DNA of 64,000 bases, from NCBI GenBank assembly GCA_963932465.1, contig OZ010798.1, positions 17,034,981-17,098,980 of the forward strand, read 5' to 3'. The notes below the pieces were generated by a model that did no database searches, was not told where the DNA came from, and saw nothing but the letters and a program-made list of their open reading frames with translations. The stretch's first letter is position 1; every line of letters begins with the position of its first letter. Position numbers and translations under genes: made by a program. This stretch comes from Maratus speciosus (taxonomy: Eukaryota > Arthropoda > Arachnida > Araneae > Salticidae). Positions 1 to 12,208 of the stretch are shown piece by piece.

Positions 1-664
1 CTGGAAATCCAAGCACAAACCTTAATACTTTAGGGCGCAGCTTTGCATATGCAAAGAACAGTGTTTTGAATTTAATAGATTTTTTTTTTATTTGTATATA
101 CCTAATTCACACCAGAAAATTGAAATAGCAATATTTGCTTTAATTAATAATAGACATTCCGTATTTAAAGTGAAATTAACCATGGAAACTTTCTGGTATA
201 ACGTCAGATTCTCTGAACCACTTAATTTCTAGAACATGGGAATTAAAGGGTTAAAGGTTAGGTTTTATAAAATAAATAATTGTATAAAATAAGGTATTCA
301 GAGACATCCGTATTCAAATATTTACTAATTTGCAATATTTTAGCGTAAAACAGCCACACAACATTAGTTTTTACTTGTATTGCAGATGTGCAACAAAAGA
401 AAAGATTGACGAATTATATGAAATATATATCTCTGATTTTTTCATTATTTTTCCTGTGTAATAAACCTTTCAGAGAATCATATATAATTTTTTCGAAACA
501 AAATAAAAAAAGAAATCGCGCATTTAAGAGTTAAGGTGAGATAGAGCACACCACAAAAAACAATTTTGTGAAGAAAACAACAATTATAATTTTTTTACTG
601 AATGAAAAATGGATGTCTCATCTTTTTCCATAATATCATATAATCTTTTTAAAGGATATAATAC
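1..664. other. AT-rich DNA, nothing recognised
   Basis: I see no open frame, RNA gene or repeat boundary that I can support here. Confidence 0.5.
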
Positions 665-1000
665 ATTAGACTCCCTGAAATCTGCACAGCTTTGGACCAG
701 AGGTTGTGAAGATTTTAGAATTTTGCAGATTTCTGGTTATTGCTTTGTTTAAAATTTTTAAACAGTCATTTGACTGTAATAATGCAACCGAGATTATAAT
801 TAATACTTAAAAAAAGTAAAATGTTGAACTAATTAAACAAAGTAATAAATTAAAATAATAAAAATTAAGATAATTATTAAAATGATGAAATTATTAAAAG
901 TTAAGGTCAAGTAAATAATTAACAATAATTAAATATGCATAATAAAGATAAGATACATTGTCATTGAATTATTCCATGAAACTTTACTCATAAAGGTACC
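665..1000 (+). repeat. Decayed copy of the CAGTAGACTCCC miniature element
   Basis: The stretch from 665 reads cattagactccctgaaatc and continues with a 'ggaccagaggttgtg' block. It matches the left ends at 4888 and 9918. No matching right terminal repeat is visible, so the copy is truncated or too diverged; the end coordinate is approximate. Confidence 0.5.
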
Positions 1001-2140
1001 CTGTTAATTCAAATCAAAATCATAAAGTAAGGAAGTTTAAAATATGGAAAGATGGCCGCCAAGCCCATCATGCATAATTTTAAAAAATTTAATTTTCAGA
1101 AACACGTTATGATGCATTTAGTAAAGGAGAAAAGGCTTTCTATCAATGCATACTTAGGTACTCGGCTTACATATGGTAAATTTTTAATGGAAAATGTTAA
1201 ATAAGTACCATAACATAAGCTTGGAAATTTGATATCACACTATTTTTTAGCCACAAATTTCACCTTTATTTTTTTGCTTGGCTTTTTTTTACTTTTGAAA
1301 AGTTGTTTTTTAGTAGATTATTATCCACGTGTGGTAATTATTTAAAGTGCATCTTAATTGATATTACGTTATTTCAAATGAAATAAAAGATAACGCACAC
1401 CATAATTTGAGAAAATATTTTTCTATGTTTACGCATATTTACCGCATTATGAGCACCCCTTTCTTTGTGTCATAGTGCTACCATTGATTAATTCTCACAC
1501 TTCAATTTCCAAATTAAAGTTTATTTGAATTGCTTTAAGTATAAATAAAAATAAAAATGAACTTTTAAAAATTCAACAAGAGGTGATAAAAGAAGCTAAT
1601 TTCTTAAGAGGTATGCCAATGTGGGGGCAGGGATCAAGCAGCTAAAGCACTTAAAGTATAGGAATGTCCGTTATTTACATAGCTGCTAACGTTCCTTATT
1701 TTTGAAGTCAAACAAAAATATTTCTTTCGAATCAAAACTTTAATTTAATAAATGAAATAAAATAGAACTTTATAGAAACAAGACACATTTCCTTAAATAA
1801 ATTTTCTGGTTCAAAATTCGTTTATTTGACATGGAGAAAACCCCTGAAGATTGGCTTGTCAGATATGCTTTTATACTCATTGGAAAAAAAAAAATACATA
1901 TTTTTTTTTCTTGTCGGGGGTGGTGGTGGTGGTGGTGGGGTAGTGATATGGGGCGCCAATGGAAGTTCTGCACACAGATGCCGGATACTGCTGGCACGCT
2001 CCTGTTGCTTCTTTCCCTATTTCTTATGTCATCACTAGTTTGAAATACCGGTCCTTTGTTTACTTTATACATATTATATTTAACTATTGTTATTATATAA
2101 TTATTGTTTTTAAATTATGTAAAAATATTTTCTATCATAA
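1001..2140. other. Unassigned AT-rich DNA with a GGT microsatellite
   Basis: The only structure I can support is a GGT-type microsatellite at about 1917-1940, next to A- and T-runs. Open frames across it are low-complexity artefacts. Confidence 0.5.
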
Positions 2141-2146
2141 ATGATT

Positions 2147-2183
2147 TTGAAAATGTCGCCATTGGTGCGACGAAACGATCGTC
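2147..2183 (+). other. Hairpin plus GAAACG motif, hammerhead-like
   Basis: TTGA at 2147-2150 is followed by a perfect 5-bp hairpin (GTCGC 2155-2159 / GCGAC 2167-2171) and then GAAACGATCGTC. The last part could form a very short stem before a GTC. The order resembles minimal hammerhead ribozymes of retroelements (CUGANGA, stem II, GAAA, short stem III, GUH). The first core block is TTGAAAA rather than CUGANGA, and one extra T precedes the stem, so activity is doubtful. AATAAAGA follows. Confidence 0.35.
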
Positions 2184-2699
2184 AATTTTAATAAAGATAT
2201 TTTATCACTTTTTATACCATTATTTTACTTAATCTGTTTATAAGTGATTTTTATAAATGTTTTTATAATTTTTTCAATTATAGAAAATTTATATCTAACC
2301 ATACAAAAACAATTTAAACTAGTTAGATGTGCCAATCCCAAAACTTTCTTCTATCTAATACATCTTGAGGTTTCAAAAAGTAGTTACACATGTTAATACT
2401 TCAATAGTATTAGTTCAATACTATACCAACATTGAGTTTCATCTTAAATTTCTGCTTCAGTCAATCAATCAGAGTAAAAATGCATTGATCTCGATGATGA
2501 TATTTATTAAAATCAATCATTTTTCATTATTCTATAGTACATCAACAGAGATCACAATAAGTTATATAGATAAAACTATAATATTATGTTTTAAAAATTG
2601 CACAAGTAGGAATGATATTTTCCATAATTTCATGAACTGGAACAATATTGGTCATAATTTCCCAAACAGGAACATTGTTCCGGTTTGCTCGGGTACATT

Positions 2700-2935
2700 T
2701 TAAGCCCTGGCCAAACTATAAGATTAAATGCCAATAATTGCTGATCGTAAATGTCATATTCACTTAACATTAAACACGTTACACATGTTTGTTATGCCAT
2801 CAAGTGATTTTTAATTCAATGTTTTTCTTGTATGTTTTATTAATTTATTTGTTCTTTCGTTATTTAAAATAAAAATTAGTCGATTTGTATAATTTGGCGA
2901 AATTGGTCAATGAGATAATCAAGTAGTGCCAAATA
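2700..2935 (-). repeat. Partial inverted copy of the 11911-12200 repeat
   Basis: The block around 2830-2920 (taaataacgaaag complement, 'ggcgaaattggtcaa') is the reverse complement of the interior of the element at 11911-12200. Terminal repeats are not seen here. Confidence 0.5.
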
Positions 2936-4671
2936 TTTTTCAATGAAAACTCCAGTTTAAATTAAATTAATCTTCTATTGAAAGATGCAAATACCATAAG
3001 TAAAAATATATATTCTTATTATAAGTTATTTATACCTACTACTGATATACAAATGTTTTTGCTTCTTACAAAGAATAATTAATTGTAATTTAAATTGTAA
3101 TAGTCATTGCAAGATCGGTTAACAGCAATATTTAGATTTTAAATGAAACAAAATTTCTTAATAATTTCTAAAAATTCACCCCCCCCCCCCCCCCCCCGCC
3201 AAAAAAAAAAAAAAAAAAAAAAAAGATGTCTCATACATTGCATTTCTTGATTTCAAACTGCGTTCCTATATTTTTATAACAAACATTATATAAATGAATC
3301 ATTTAATTTAAAACGACAGATTGCTCATTAAAATTCCCAAGAAAATATTAATACAATGATAGTACTATTCACTTCATACAATTTACTTTGCTGTATAAAT
3401 TAGATAAAGTTTAACAAAATAAATCAATTGTGATTGCTAATTTATTTGCATCTATACTAATAACAGAAAAAAGAACCAAAAATCTATTAAAATTCTTAGA
3501 TTGAAGATTAGGAATTACAACTTACCGCACATTACTCTTTTACGCTAAGCAAAATGGTGCAATGACACCAGAAAATAATTCGATTAAAAATAAATGTTCG
3601 ATTAATAACAGTTCCTATCTGTTGTTGGAACATAGTTTTATCAAGCTGTTTTTGAACTAGCCTCTCCCGGAACTCAGCTGATATCACTGATCTTGTAATG
3701 CACAAAAACGAAGTTGCTGAAACACTCTTAAACTTGAATAAATCTGTATGTGTAATTTAAAAAAATAATAATCATTTCTAACTTAATCGAATCGATAATC
3801 GAAATAACGGTTCACTTCGCCATTTTCTTTTACGTAACAGGGTGTGATCATTTATGTTTTACATTTATGAATTTAAATATTACGTTCATGTGTTTTATTT
3901 CTTTTATAGTTGTAGACAATTAAGATTTTGATTAATGTGAATTTATCCTTAATGTGAAGACAATATATTTCGCTTGAATCCGACAAAGAGGTTGGTTCTT
4001 ACTTAGATTATAATTAAGTCAATTAAGCACTTAGTTTCAACTTGGCAGGTCCTTAGATTTAAATCACCTGTACTTCAGATTAAATTAAAGGAATAAAATA
4101 AATGATAAAAAAAATCTTCAAATGTTTGATGTTCTATATGCATAATATTTTTTTATTTCATTTAATAACCATTCAGAAGATGGTCTAATCTTTCATGTTT
4201 TCTGAAGATATTCTTAATATTTTTCTTCTTACATCATAGCATGTATACTCTTAACAGTATCTTCTTTCTGTAAAAGTATGAACTAGCTCCTGTCATGAAT
4301 GCATACCAGGAAGGACAATTGCCTCTCACCGGATTTTTAAATTCAAATTTACTATATTTTCTTTTTCTCTAATATTATAAATATTAAACCGATTTTCTTT
4401 TCTTTTCAAGGAACATAAAATGTTTAAACAGTAAGAAAAAAGAAAACTAAGATTTTTGTTGCTTTTATCCTGACATTTTTCGACCGTTTGGAAAATTACA
4501 ACAGATATGATTTATTCACCTATTGAATAATTGTGTTAGAAATTTATCAAATATAATTACGCATGCAGCGTTTACTGCAGTTCCTAAAAATACCTATGAT
4601 TTATTCTGTTGAGCTGATTCAGGTATCAGATCAGATGCTGTGATCGTTAAAAGGTTGGCTGGGTGAATTTA
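2936..4671. other. Unassigned DNA with a poly-C/poly-A tract
   Basis: A run of about 20 C at 3178-3197 is followed, after GCC, by about 21 A. It is a slippage-prone tract. I recognise no gene in the rest. Confidence 0.5.
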
Positions 4672-4675
4672 TCCT

Positions 4676-4752
4676 CCGTGATCATTTAGTCTGTAGAGCA
4701 TTGGCGCTTCATTGAAGACATCCCTGGTTTGAATCCTAGCTTAAACTTTTTT
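4676..4752 (+). repeat. tRNA-derived repeat or tRNA pseudogene
   Basis: An A-box-like block (TTAGTCTGTAGAG at 4686-4698), a B-box (GGTTTGAATCC at 4726-4736) and a run of T at 4747-4752 are spaced as in a tRNA gene. The acceptor arms do not pair well, so I read it as a tRNA-derived repeat rather than a working tRNA. Confidence 0.5.
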
Positions 4753-4887
4753 CATCCATTTGAAAATTTAATACTGATATAGCGTATACTTTCTAGCATT
4801 TATCCTCTGGTTATAGCATTTAGACATTTTTTTTTTTTTTTTAACAACTACACCGCTGTTACAAGAGTTAAAGCATTTAGCATTATA

Positions 4888-4950
4888 CAGTAGAGTCCCT
4901 CAAATCCGCACAGCTTGGGACCAGAGGTTGTGCGGATTTTAGATAAAAAA
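4888..4950 (+). repeat. Left end of the CAGTAGA(G/C)TCCCTCAAATCC element
   Basis: It starts CAGTAGAGTCCCTCAAATCC and is preceded by TA. It matches the left terminal repeat of the element at 9918. The right end is absent, so the copy is truncated. Confidence 0.65.
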
Positions 4951-5087
4951 AAAAAAATCCACATTAAAAGTTCCATAAAATATTAGAAAATAATAAACTG
5001 TGATATATATAATATCCAAAGAAAAAATAGTCCATCTTAGAAATTATTGGTGGTGCTTGAGCCACATATGATATATATAATCATATA

Positions 5088-5569
5088 CAGTATGGAACCA
5101 TTTATCCGGAAACCAGTTAACCGGAAAACCAGTTATCCGGAATGGTATTTCTGATAGACTGATTTCAGAATTTTTGCAGAAAAAGGTGTCATATACTGCC
5201 AGTTTAACATAGACTTTGCTTCAAACAATTGTATAATTTGATGACAACATCTAGTATTTGAAAAGAAAGCATATTTAGTTCTATTTTAGATGTTTTAATT
5301 TTTATGCAGAGGAAACAGAAGAATTTTTGTTCCTAAGGGATTCCCATAAATTACCTTCTTTTAAACTCTGGTTAACTTTTGATCTTTTTTGCATTGATTT
5401 TTAATCCAAGTAATCTAATAATTTTAAATGAGAAATAATGTTACAACCACACATATTCCACAAAACTTATCAAATGGATGTTGCTTTAATGCACAACCAG
5501 TTAAACGGAAAAACCAGTTATGCGGAATACATCTGACCCCAAGCATTCCGGATAAATGGTTCTGTACTG
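5088..5569. mobile_element. Non-autonomous pogo/Tigger-like element, TA duplication
   Basis: The left end CAGTATGGAACCATTTATCC and right end TTCCGGATAAATGGTTCTGT (then ACTG) are near-perfect inverted repeats, with TA on both sides (5086-5087, 5570-5571). The 482-bp interior has no long open frame. It carries further internal 'accagttatccggaa' repeats near both ends. CAGT termini with TA duplication are typical of the pogo branch of Tc1/mariner; the family is inferred from the ends only. Confidence 0.8.
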
Positions 5570-5571
5570 TA

Positions 5572-7082
5572 TATGAATAAAATTATATACAAAATTTTTA
5601 TGATCCTCATTGCAGAAACTGTGCAGCAGTGCTTGCAGATTAATCTTCAAGTTTAAAAATAAATACTGGGCTTAAAAAATTCCCTAAAAATTTACTTTTT
5701 AAAAAAAGATATTGTGTTTCTTATTACATTTTCTTTGTAAAATGCAATTTTTGCTTACTTCATAATTTACTATAAGTATTTATACTAGTAGCTTGTTTCA
5801 GCATTGTTGGGTCGCAAAGTTCTGGTTTGCTGCAGATAGACACCGAAAATCCTGCTACTGGGTTGATGATTTTCTATATCACACAATTTTAAAAGACTAT
5901 CCAAAAATTCACTTGCTTCATAAATAAATCTATTTGATACTAGTAAACTGATTGATGTAATTCCCCACCTCTCGGCTAAACAAACTTTTTATCTAGAGGT
6001 TTTTCCATTCTTAGTATTATTTTGGTATGTGTGACATTCAACACTGCAATGAATGTAACATACTTATAGATTATAAGAAAGAGCATGTTTCATAGCAATC
6101 ATTTCAGAAATCGTCTTGGTGAAGTAGGCCTATCATATCATAGACCTGTTAAATGTTAACTAATCAAATTTCCGTAGTTCATGTGTACGGTAGGAGTCAT
6201 AAAGAATGGACAAGTGTTTCTTGCCAGTCCACAGTAATTTGATCCGCAGTGACATCAGCTGCCCTTTCCCTATTGACCTTAAAAATGCATCTTTTGTTGG
6301 TAAATTTTGTTTAAATTATAATTGGTCAACAGTAAAGTAACCAAGTACTTCTTATTTTTTACCAAATCTGACAATATTGGCCTTATAACATGTTCTAACG
6401 GGGCCTGCATTGACAAATCTACAACACATGCACATGTGATAAGTAATTCTCTGGTACACAACTTTTTTTTTTTTTTTCTGTAATCATCAGACAGATAAAA
6501 TTTATTTTTTTTTTGTTTTTATAATAAATTTTGTTATGTACAAACTATCAGAACACATATACATGCATATTATCAAAAAGAATATATTTATTTTTATATG
6601 TGTTAAAACATTTGAAAATAATCTTGCTTTGTGAATCTGTGCATTGACGTGTAACAACTTTACTTTTCTATATAAATTTATAAATTCTTATTGTTTGAAA
6701 TAAATTTAGTGCCATAACAAAATGACAAGTGGACTGAAATTTATATATATATATGTATAAAACATTCTCCATTGAGCATGTAAAAGTGAAAGTCTCGTTA
6801 ATAATTAATATTTTTTATGCAACTTCGGTTATTTTAAGTTAAATAAAGTTAAAATTTTGTAATATAGAAATTCGTATATTTTACCCCTCATTACAGTAAC
6901 ATGTCACTCAAAAAAAATTAAATTTTCTGAACAAAATTCCATAAAATTTTTTATTAGTTCCCATGTGCAAAAAAGAAAAAAAAAATCACATTTCATTTTT
7001 GTTCTCAATTATTTAATTCATGAAAATGCCTGTTTCTTTTAACTAGTGTTTCATATACACAATGTATGCTACAGTATCTTTA
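5572..7082. other. AT-rich DNA, nothing recognised
   Basis: No supported gene, RNA or bounded repeat; only T-runs (about 6464-6478 and 6505-6514) and a TA microsatellite near 6742. Confidence 0.5.
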
Positions 7083-7084
7083 TA

Positions 7085-7830
7085 CAGTAGACTCCCTTAA
7101 ATCCGCGTATTTTTTCATATGTAAACAATGAAATTTACAGTTAAGTTGCAGGAACAAAATTCAAGATGGCGCCGAAATCAGCGACTACCGCAGTGTTTTT
7201 TTTTTACTAAATTTTTTGTTAATCATTCTCTTTTGGCTATTACAGCTTGTTTATTACTAAATAAATTTACATTACGTTTGATTTTGATATAAATTAGCAT
7301 ATCTATATCAAAACTTCCAGGGTTCGAAATGGAAAAATCCACGAACCGAAACGCTATTTTAAACTTATTGTTCGCGGAATTTTTTTTTTTAAATTATAGA
7401 CAAATTGATTTCTAAACATACAAAGCAGTATATAAGAAAAGCATTCAAGACTCTAAATAACAATGAAAAAAGTTACAGTAAGTGCAATAAGCTATATATA
7501 CTGATAATAGCATTAACACTGTTCTCCTTGCTATCACTAGATGGCAGCATAGGACTTTTGGAATCGAATTTAATCGATTTCATTAGTAATAATTTAATAT
7601 TTTTCTAAATTTTTATTAATTACTTACTTTTAAACTAATAAATTATTTTATTATTTTACGTATTTGAATGTTTCACTTTATTGTAAGCATTCATTATAAT
7701 TTCCCTTGCTTAACTACCAATGAAATTAATGTTTCAAAAATGTAAACAAATCAATAACCAAAGTTCTGCAAAATTCTAAAATCCACACAACCCCTGGTCC
7801 CAAGCTGTGCGGATTTGAGGGAGTCTACTG
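7085..7830. mobile_element. Non-autonomous TA-flanked element, CAGTAGACTCCC family
   Basis: The left end CAGTAGACTCCCTTAAATCC and right end GGATTTGAGGGAGTCTACTG are inverted repeats flanked by TA (7083-7084, 7831-7832). The 746-bp copy is in the opposite orientation to the one at 9918: the interior 'caagatggcgccgaaatcag' is found there reversed. The 67-codon frame inside it is not convincing. Pogo/Tigger-like by its ends. Confidence 0.85.
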
Positions 7831-8143
7831 TATTTAAATCTTCTTCAAATTACATTGTTGATAACTATTGTTTGTGAATGTAAAGCACATGTGCATAAAA
7901 AGTTTTGGCATCAGTGCTATAGACTAATGTGAATCTTTCAAGTCTGTTCTTTTTCTTAATTTTACAGAATTGGCCGTGCAATTTTTAACATGTTATGTTA
8001 GTTTTGTAGCTTTTAAAATTTTGAACTAATTCATTGAAAACTGTGTAAACATTTCGGAACTGATAAATTCTCAAAACTGTTATGTGCTACCGTATGATGG
8101 GTAAATGAACTGGATTTTCCTTCATTAATCGTTTTTATTGGTA

Positions 8144-8844
8144 CAGTTGATTTCCTCTAATCCCCAACTCTATAATCTGCACTATATTTCAGATGTAAAC
8201 AAACAGTCTAAATCTTTCTTTAAGCAAGATATTGTACACTTTAACCATAAAAATAAAAAAGACTGATCTGATGAATTTATTAAGAAATTTTTAATTGATT
8301 TTGCATTAGAAGGAAATGTTTTATGTATTTTATAAGTAACTATTAGACTGCTATATTTTGAATGCATTTGTTAGCTATATAAAAGATAAAATTGCTTTTG
8401 AAGAGGTATTAGCTCGGGGGGGGGGGGGGGGGGGAGGGGTGATAAATATCTTAGTTTTTTAGGAAAACAAACTTTTGTTACTGATCAAGAGATCCTGACT
8501 CTTAAAAGGCTTTAAGATTAAATAGCAGAGCAAAAACTATTAAGCACACCACTATCATTGCAATGTTTGATAGATTTAAAAATAAGTAGAAACATTTTTA
8601 TATTAATTATCATTTAAATGTATTTCTAATATTCAATATAGTTTTGTCTTTTTTAAATTAAAAAAAAGCATTTTCTTTTATTTCTGTGTTATTTATTTGC
8701 GAATACTATATTAGTGCGAATACTATATTTGATGATAAATTCTAAATATTAGAATGTAAACAAAGAAATGACCTAGAATCTGCGAAATTCTATAATCCGC
8801 AAATCCCTTAGTCCCTGCCTGTGTAGATTAGAGGGAATGTACTG
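8144..8844. mobile_element. Non-autonomous TA-flanked element, second subfamily
   Basis: Left end CAGTTGATTTCCTCTAATCC and right end GATTAGAGGGAATGTACTG pair as terminal inverted repeats, with TA at 8142-8143 and 8845-8846. The 701-bp body contains a G-run at about 8416-8434 and no coding capacity. Related to, but distinct from, the 7085 and 9918 copies. Confidence 0.75.
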
Positions 8845-8846
8845 TA

Positions 8847-9591
8847 TTATGTAATAACATTAATTTTTAAAGGGTCTGCTCTGATTTAACATTTGAGTGC
8901 ATTCGTAAAGAGTATAATAGTAATGTTTTTCTGTTTTGGCTTTTAATAAAAATCATAATTCTGAGTTGTAAATAAAGCTTATTTTTATTTCATGCAAAAT
9001 TAATATGTTACACAATAAAAATTTGCACATTTTCTAGATATGCACTGAATGCTCAAAAAGTGTTCACAGCATTTCACTCAAAAGCCACTTTTCTAAATAT
9101 TTGGTTTAATGAAATATGTACTTTCAAAGACTACATAAGTCACAAATTCACAATTATTCAAAAAACAGTAAAAATTGTGCTAAACATAATACTGTGTATT
9201 TTTAAGAGTTTTTCTGTACTAATAAAAGTTCTTTGATCTTTAAATTTTTAAAGAGTTTATCAGTTATTTATTTTATGGTAATGAAAAAACATTGTATCAC
9301 TGTACTAGAAAACTTTTAATTATGTGAGTTTTGTAATGTTGAATTTGTTGATAGACGTATGTCATTTGTTTCAGGTGAATATTAATTTCGGCCAAATACC
9401 TGGAAATTTACTATTGAAATTTTTTAAATATTTAAATTCTAGTCATAAGTTCTTCTGCTAAATTTCTTCTGATTGTGAAAAAAATGTGGATGTGTCATTT
9501 TTCTAATAAATATGATGAAATAATTCAGTTTTACAATTCTGCATTTTTGTAAGTGAGTAACAACATTAAAAGAATAATTTTCTTTTTTCAG
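8847..9591. other. Upstream of first coding exon of the F-box gene
   Basis: No promoter element or 5' exon can be fixed. A splice acceptor (pyrimidine run ending CAG) at 9578-9591 shows that the exon at 9592 has at least one further, untranslated exon upstream, so the transcription start lies 5' of this stretch or within it. Confidence 0.45.
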
Positions 9592-9600
9592 GCAAAGAAA

Positions 9601-9741
9601 ATGTCTACACCAAAGACAAAATCAACTTCATCTAATCTACAGTTTGTTTATGAAATAGATGTTGCCATCTCGCTAGAAAGATTAATAGATTCTGTTGCCA
9701 TGGAAGTGGCAGCACAAAGGTCTGCTCTTCAACCTCAACAA
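9601..9741 (+). CDS. F-box/LRR protein, coding exon 1
   Basis: This is the first coding exon, residues 1-47. A good acceptor (ttttcttttttcag) ends at 9591, the ATG follows nine bases later at 9601, and the exon ends at CAACAA before GTATTG in phase 0. It encodes a hydrophilic Ser/Thr/Lys-rich start, then a helix-forming stretch (EIDVAISLERLIDSVAMEVA) and a Gln-rich end. No domain is recognised. The link to exon 2, 9.3 kb away, is inferred from matching phase, good splice sites and the lack of a start codon in exon 2. If it is wrong, this could be an exon of another transcript. An RNA read across 9741/19057 would settle it. Confidence 0.6.
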
Positions 9742-9917
9742 GTATTGTATAAATAAAATTCTTTATTTATTTACTAGATGTAATACTAGTGTGGATTTTA
9801 ACCCAATTAATTCTTTTTTAATAACCTTTGAAATGCCTATGTAATTATAATAAAATTTCCTAAGTAAAAATGATGTTAATAATATCAAGTTTCTTGAATC
9901 CTTAATTCATGTTATTA

Positions 9918-10501
9918 CAGTAGACTCCCTCAAATCCTCACAGCTTGGGACCAGAGGTTGTGTGGATTTCAGAATTTTGCGGATTTCTGGTCATTGATTT
10001 GTTTACATTTTTGAAACATTAAATTGAATGGTAGTTAAGCAAGGGAAATTATAATGAATGCTTACAATAAAGTGAAACATTCAAATAAGTAAAATATTAA
10101 AATAATTTATTAGTTTAAACGTAAGTAATTATTAAAATAATTATGTAAAATAAAAATTTAGAAAAATATTAAATTATTACCGATGAAATCGATTCAATTC
10201 GATTCCAAAAGTCCTATGCTGCCATCTAGTGGGAAAGCGATCGTAAGATTGATATATCATCATATAGATATGCTAATTTATATCAAAATCAAAAGTAATG
10301 TAAATTTATTTAGTAATAAATCAGCTGTAATAACCAAAAGAGAATGATTAACAAAAAAATTAGTAAAAAAAACCATTGCGGTAGCCGCTGATTTCGACGC
10401 CATCTTGAATTTTGTTCCTGCAACTTAACTGTAAATTTCATTATTTACATCCGGAAAAATGCGCGGATTTTAGGCGTTCGCGGATTTAAGGGAGTCTACT
10501 G
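9918..10501. mobile_element. Non-autonomous TA-flanked element in intron 1
   Basis: Left CAGTAGACTCCCTCAAATCC and right GGATTTAAGGGAGTCTACTG are inverted repeats with TA at 9916-9917 and 10502-10503. The 584-bp body is an inverted relative of 7085-7830. It begins only 176 bp after coding exon 1. Confidence 0.85.
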
Positions 10502-10504
10502 TAT

Positions 10505-10656
10505 AAGGTATTTTATTAAAATATATACATTGCTCATAAAAATTATTTTATTAAAAATAAAAAATTCATTTAAAATTACTTAAAGGTCTTTTATTAAAAT
10601 ATATACATTGTATGTAACAATATATATTTTTCAATAAAAGTCCTTTAAGTAATTAG
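10505..10656. repeat. Direct and inverted repeat around TATATACATTG
   Basis: 'ttttattaaaatatatacat' occurs twice (about 10510 and 10588). The second copy is followed by its own imperfect inverse ending in 'cctttaagtaatt', making a palindrome at about 10573-10656 that could fold into a hairpin. Confidence 0.55.
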
Positions 10657-10959
10657 GTAGATTTCGTATGAAATACTACCTATTGGGATCGTTCCTATGT
10701 TGGAATTTCTGAAACTTTTTTGCAGATCTACACCGATCATGACCCCTAGAACTCAAAACCACCCTCAGTAAAAAATTTTATATATATATAGCATTTTCTT
10801 CTGGACACAATAACTTCCACAATTCTGCACAAATCTCTTCCAAACTGATACATAAAATCATGGGGCATAAAATCTAGGTCAAGTTCGTTAATGGGCAAAA
10901 TCGGACAAAGGGTAGGGAAATAGGGAGGGGTTTTGTGAAAACCGAAAAAAACCCATAAC

Positions 10960-11400
10960 TTCTTAATTTTTGCACATATCAAATCAGTTTAAAGTTTTTA
11001 TTACTTCTAAAAACAGGGCCAAAAATTTATGTATAACTGATTTTTGATAAAATTAAAAATGCGCTCAAGGGGCACAAAAATAGGGTTTTTGGGAGAAAAA
11101 CATTCCTAACTTCGTCGGTTCTCACGATATCAAATCCAATTAATTTTATTATACATCTCCTTAATATTATCTACAACTTTTATATTCACAAGTTTTTGAT
11201 AGGACCAATTCGTACCGCAAAAAAAAAAAAAAATAAAAAATAAAAAACGAAAACAAAAAAGGGGGTTTGAAGAAGAAAAAGTTCCATAAATTCGTCAATT
11301 CACAAGATATAAAATCCCCAAGAATTTATCATATATCTTCTTAATATTGTCCTGTACATTTATATAGACAAGTTTTTGATAGGCCCAATTCTTACAGAAA
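10960..11400. repeat. Diverged tandem repeat, period about 180 bp
   Basis: Three diverged blocks share the order 'acttcntna..., caagatatnaaatc, atatcttcttaatatt, acaagtttttgatagg...caatt'. The two clearest lie at about 11108-11215 and 11285-11392. It looks like a short satellite remnant. Confidence 0.6.
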
Positions 11401-11439
11401 AAACAAATTAAAAATACACAGTGGTTGAATAAAAAAATC

Positions 11440-11800
11440 ATCTTATTAAAGGTGTATTCAAATCCAAACTGCTTATTTTCTTACTCATTTTAAAATTCAT
11501 TTTTGCTCTCAAACGCATCCAATTGGTAGATTCTCTTATTCAGAAACTATATAATGTACTGTAATGATCGATTTTTTGATAGAGACAGAATATATTTAAA
11601 AAAATGATGTCAAAGGGGGCATTTTGAACAGAATTTCCCGAAGGGATTGTGTTAGAAATGAAAAATATTGCTCTACTGAGAAAACACAGGTCACTTATAA
11701 ATCTTTTCAAAGATCCCGTCAGCATGTTTCATATTTTTCTCTTAAAAATGAATCTGAAAATGTGCCAGAAAATTTAGAGTTGTTGAGCATGGAAAAGTAT
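11440..11800 (-). repeat. Dispersed repeat, copy of the 28340-28762 family
   Basis: The order 'attcaaatccaa', 'attcatttttgctc', 'ttattcagaaactat', 'cattttgaacagaatttcc' matches the reverse complement of 28340-28762, and also 32095-32510 and 43228-43440. Open frames here are chance. Confidence 0.6.
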
Positions 11801-11910
11801 TTTTTTTAATACCGCCTTAACATGATTCTGATAAAACCAGCTATTATATAAAAATGAAATAAAAACTCGTCAAAAGCGGCCAGATAAAACTGTTAAATTG
11901 GATTAATATC

Positions 11911-12200
11911 GGTACTTCTTAGTTATCCCGTCAACCAATTTCGCCAAATTATATAAATCGCCAAATCACTCGCCAAATTATACACATTGGCATACTTTTT
12001 ATTTTAAATAACGAAAGAACAAATAAATTAGTAAAACATTAATAAAAATACAAATAAAACGTCGAATTAATGGTTTTATTGGCATTTAATATTACAATTA
12101 ATTAATTAATGGCAACCATTATTGGCATTTAATCTTACAAATTGGCGACAGTAATTTGGTCGTTGTTTGTCAGTTTTTTAATTAATAACTAAGAAGTACT
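11911..12200. mobile_element. Miniature element with 8-bp duplication TTAATATC
   Basis: GGTACTTCTTAGTTAT at the left and ATAACTAAGAAGTACT at the right are inverted repeats. Both flanks carry TTAATATC (11903-11910 and 12201-12208), an exact 8-bp target duplication as produced by hAT-type transposases. The body is 290 bp, AT-rich and non-coding. A partial relative lies inverted at 2700-2935. Confidence 0.75.
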
Positions 12201-12208
12201 TTAATATC

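Noticed and set aside
1826..2072. Frames with poly-Gly, poly-Trp or poly-His
   Set aside because: They translate a GGT microsatellite and A/T-runs.
2365..2703. 112-codon open frame
   Set aside because: Its C-terminal part comes from a local imperfect duplication ('ttccataatttcatgaac' / 'ggtcataatttcccaaac'), with no domain and no clear initiation context.
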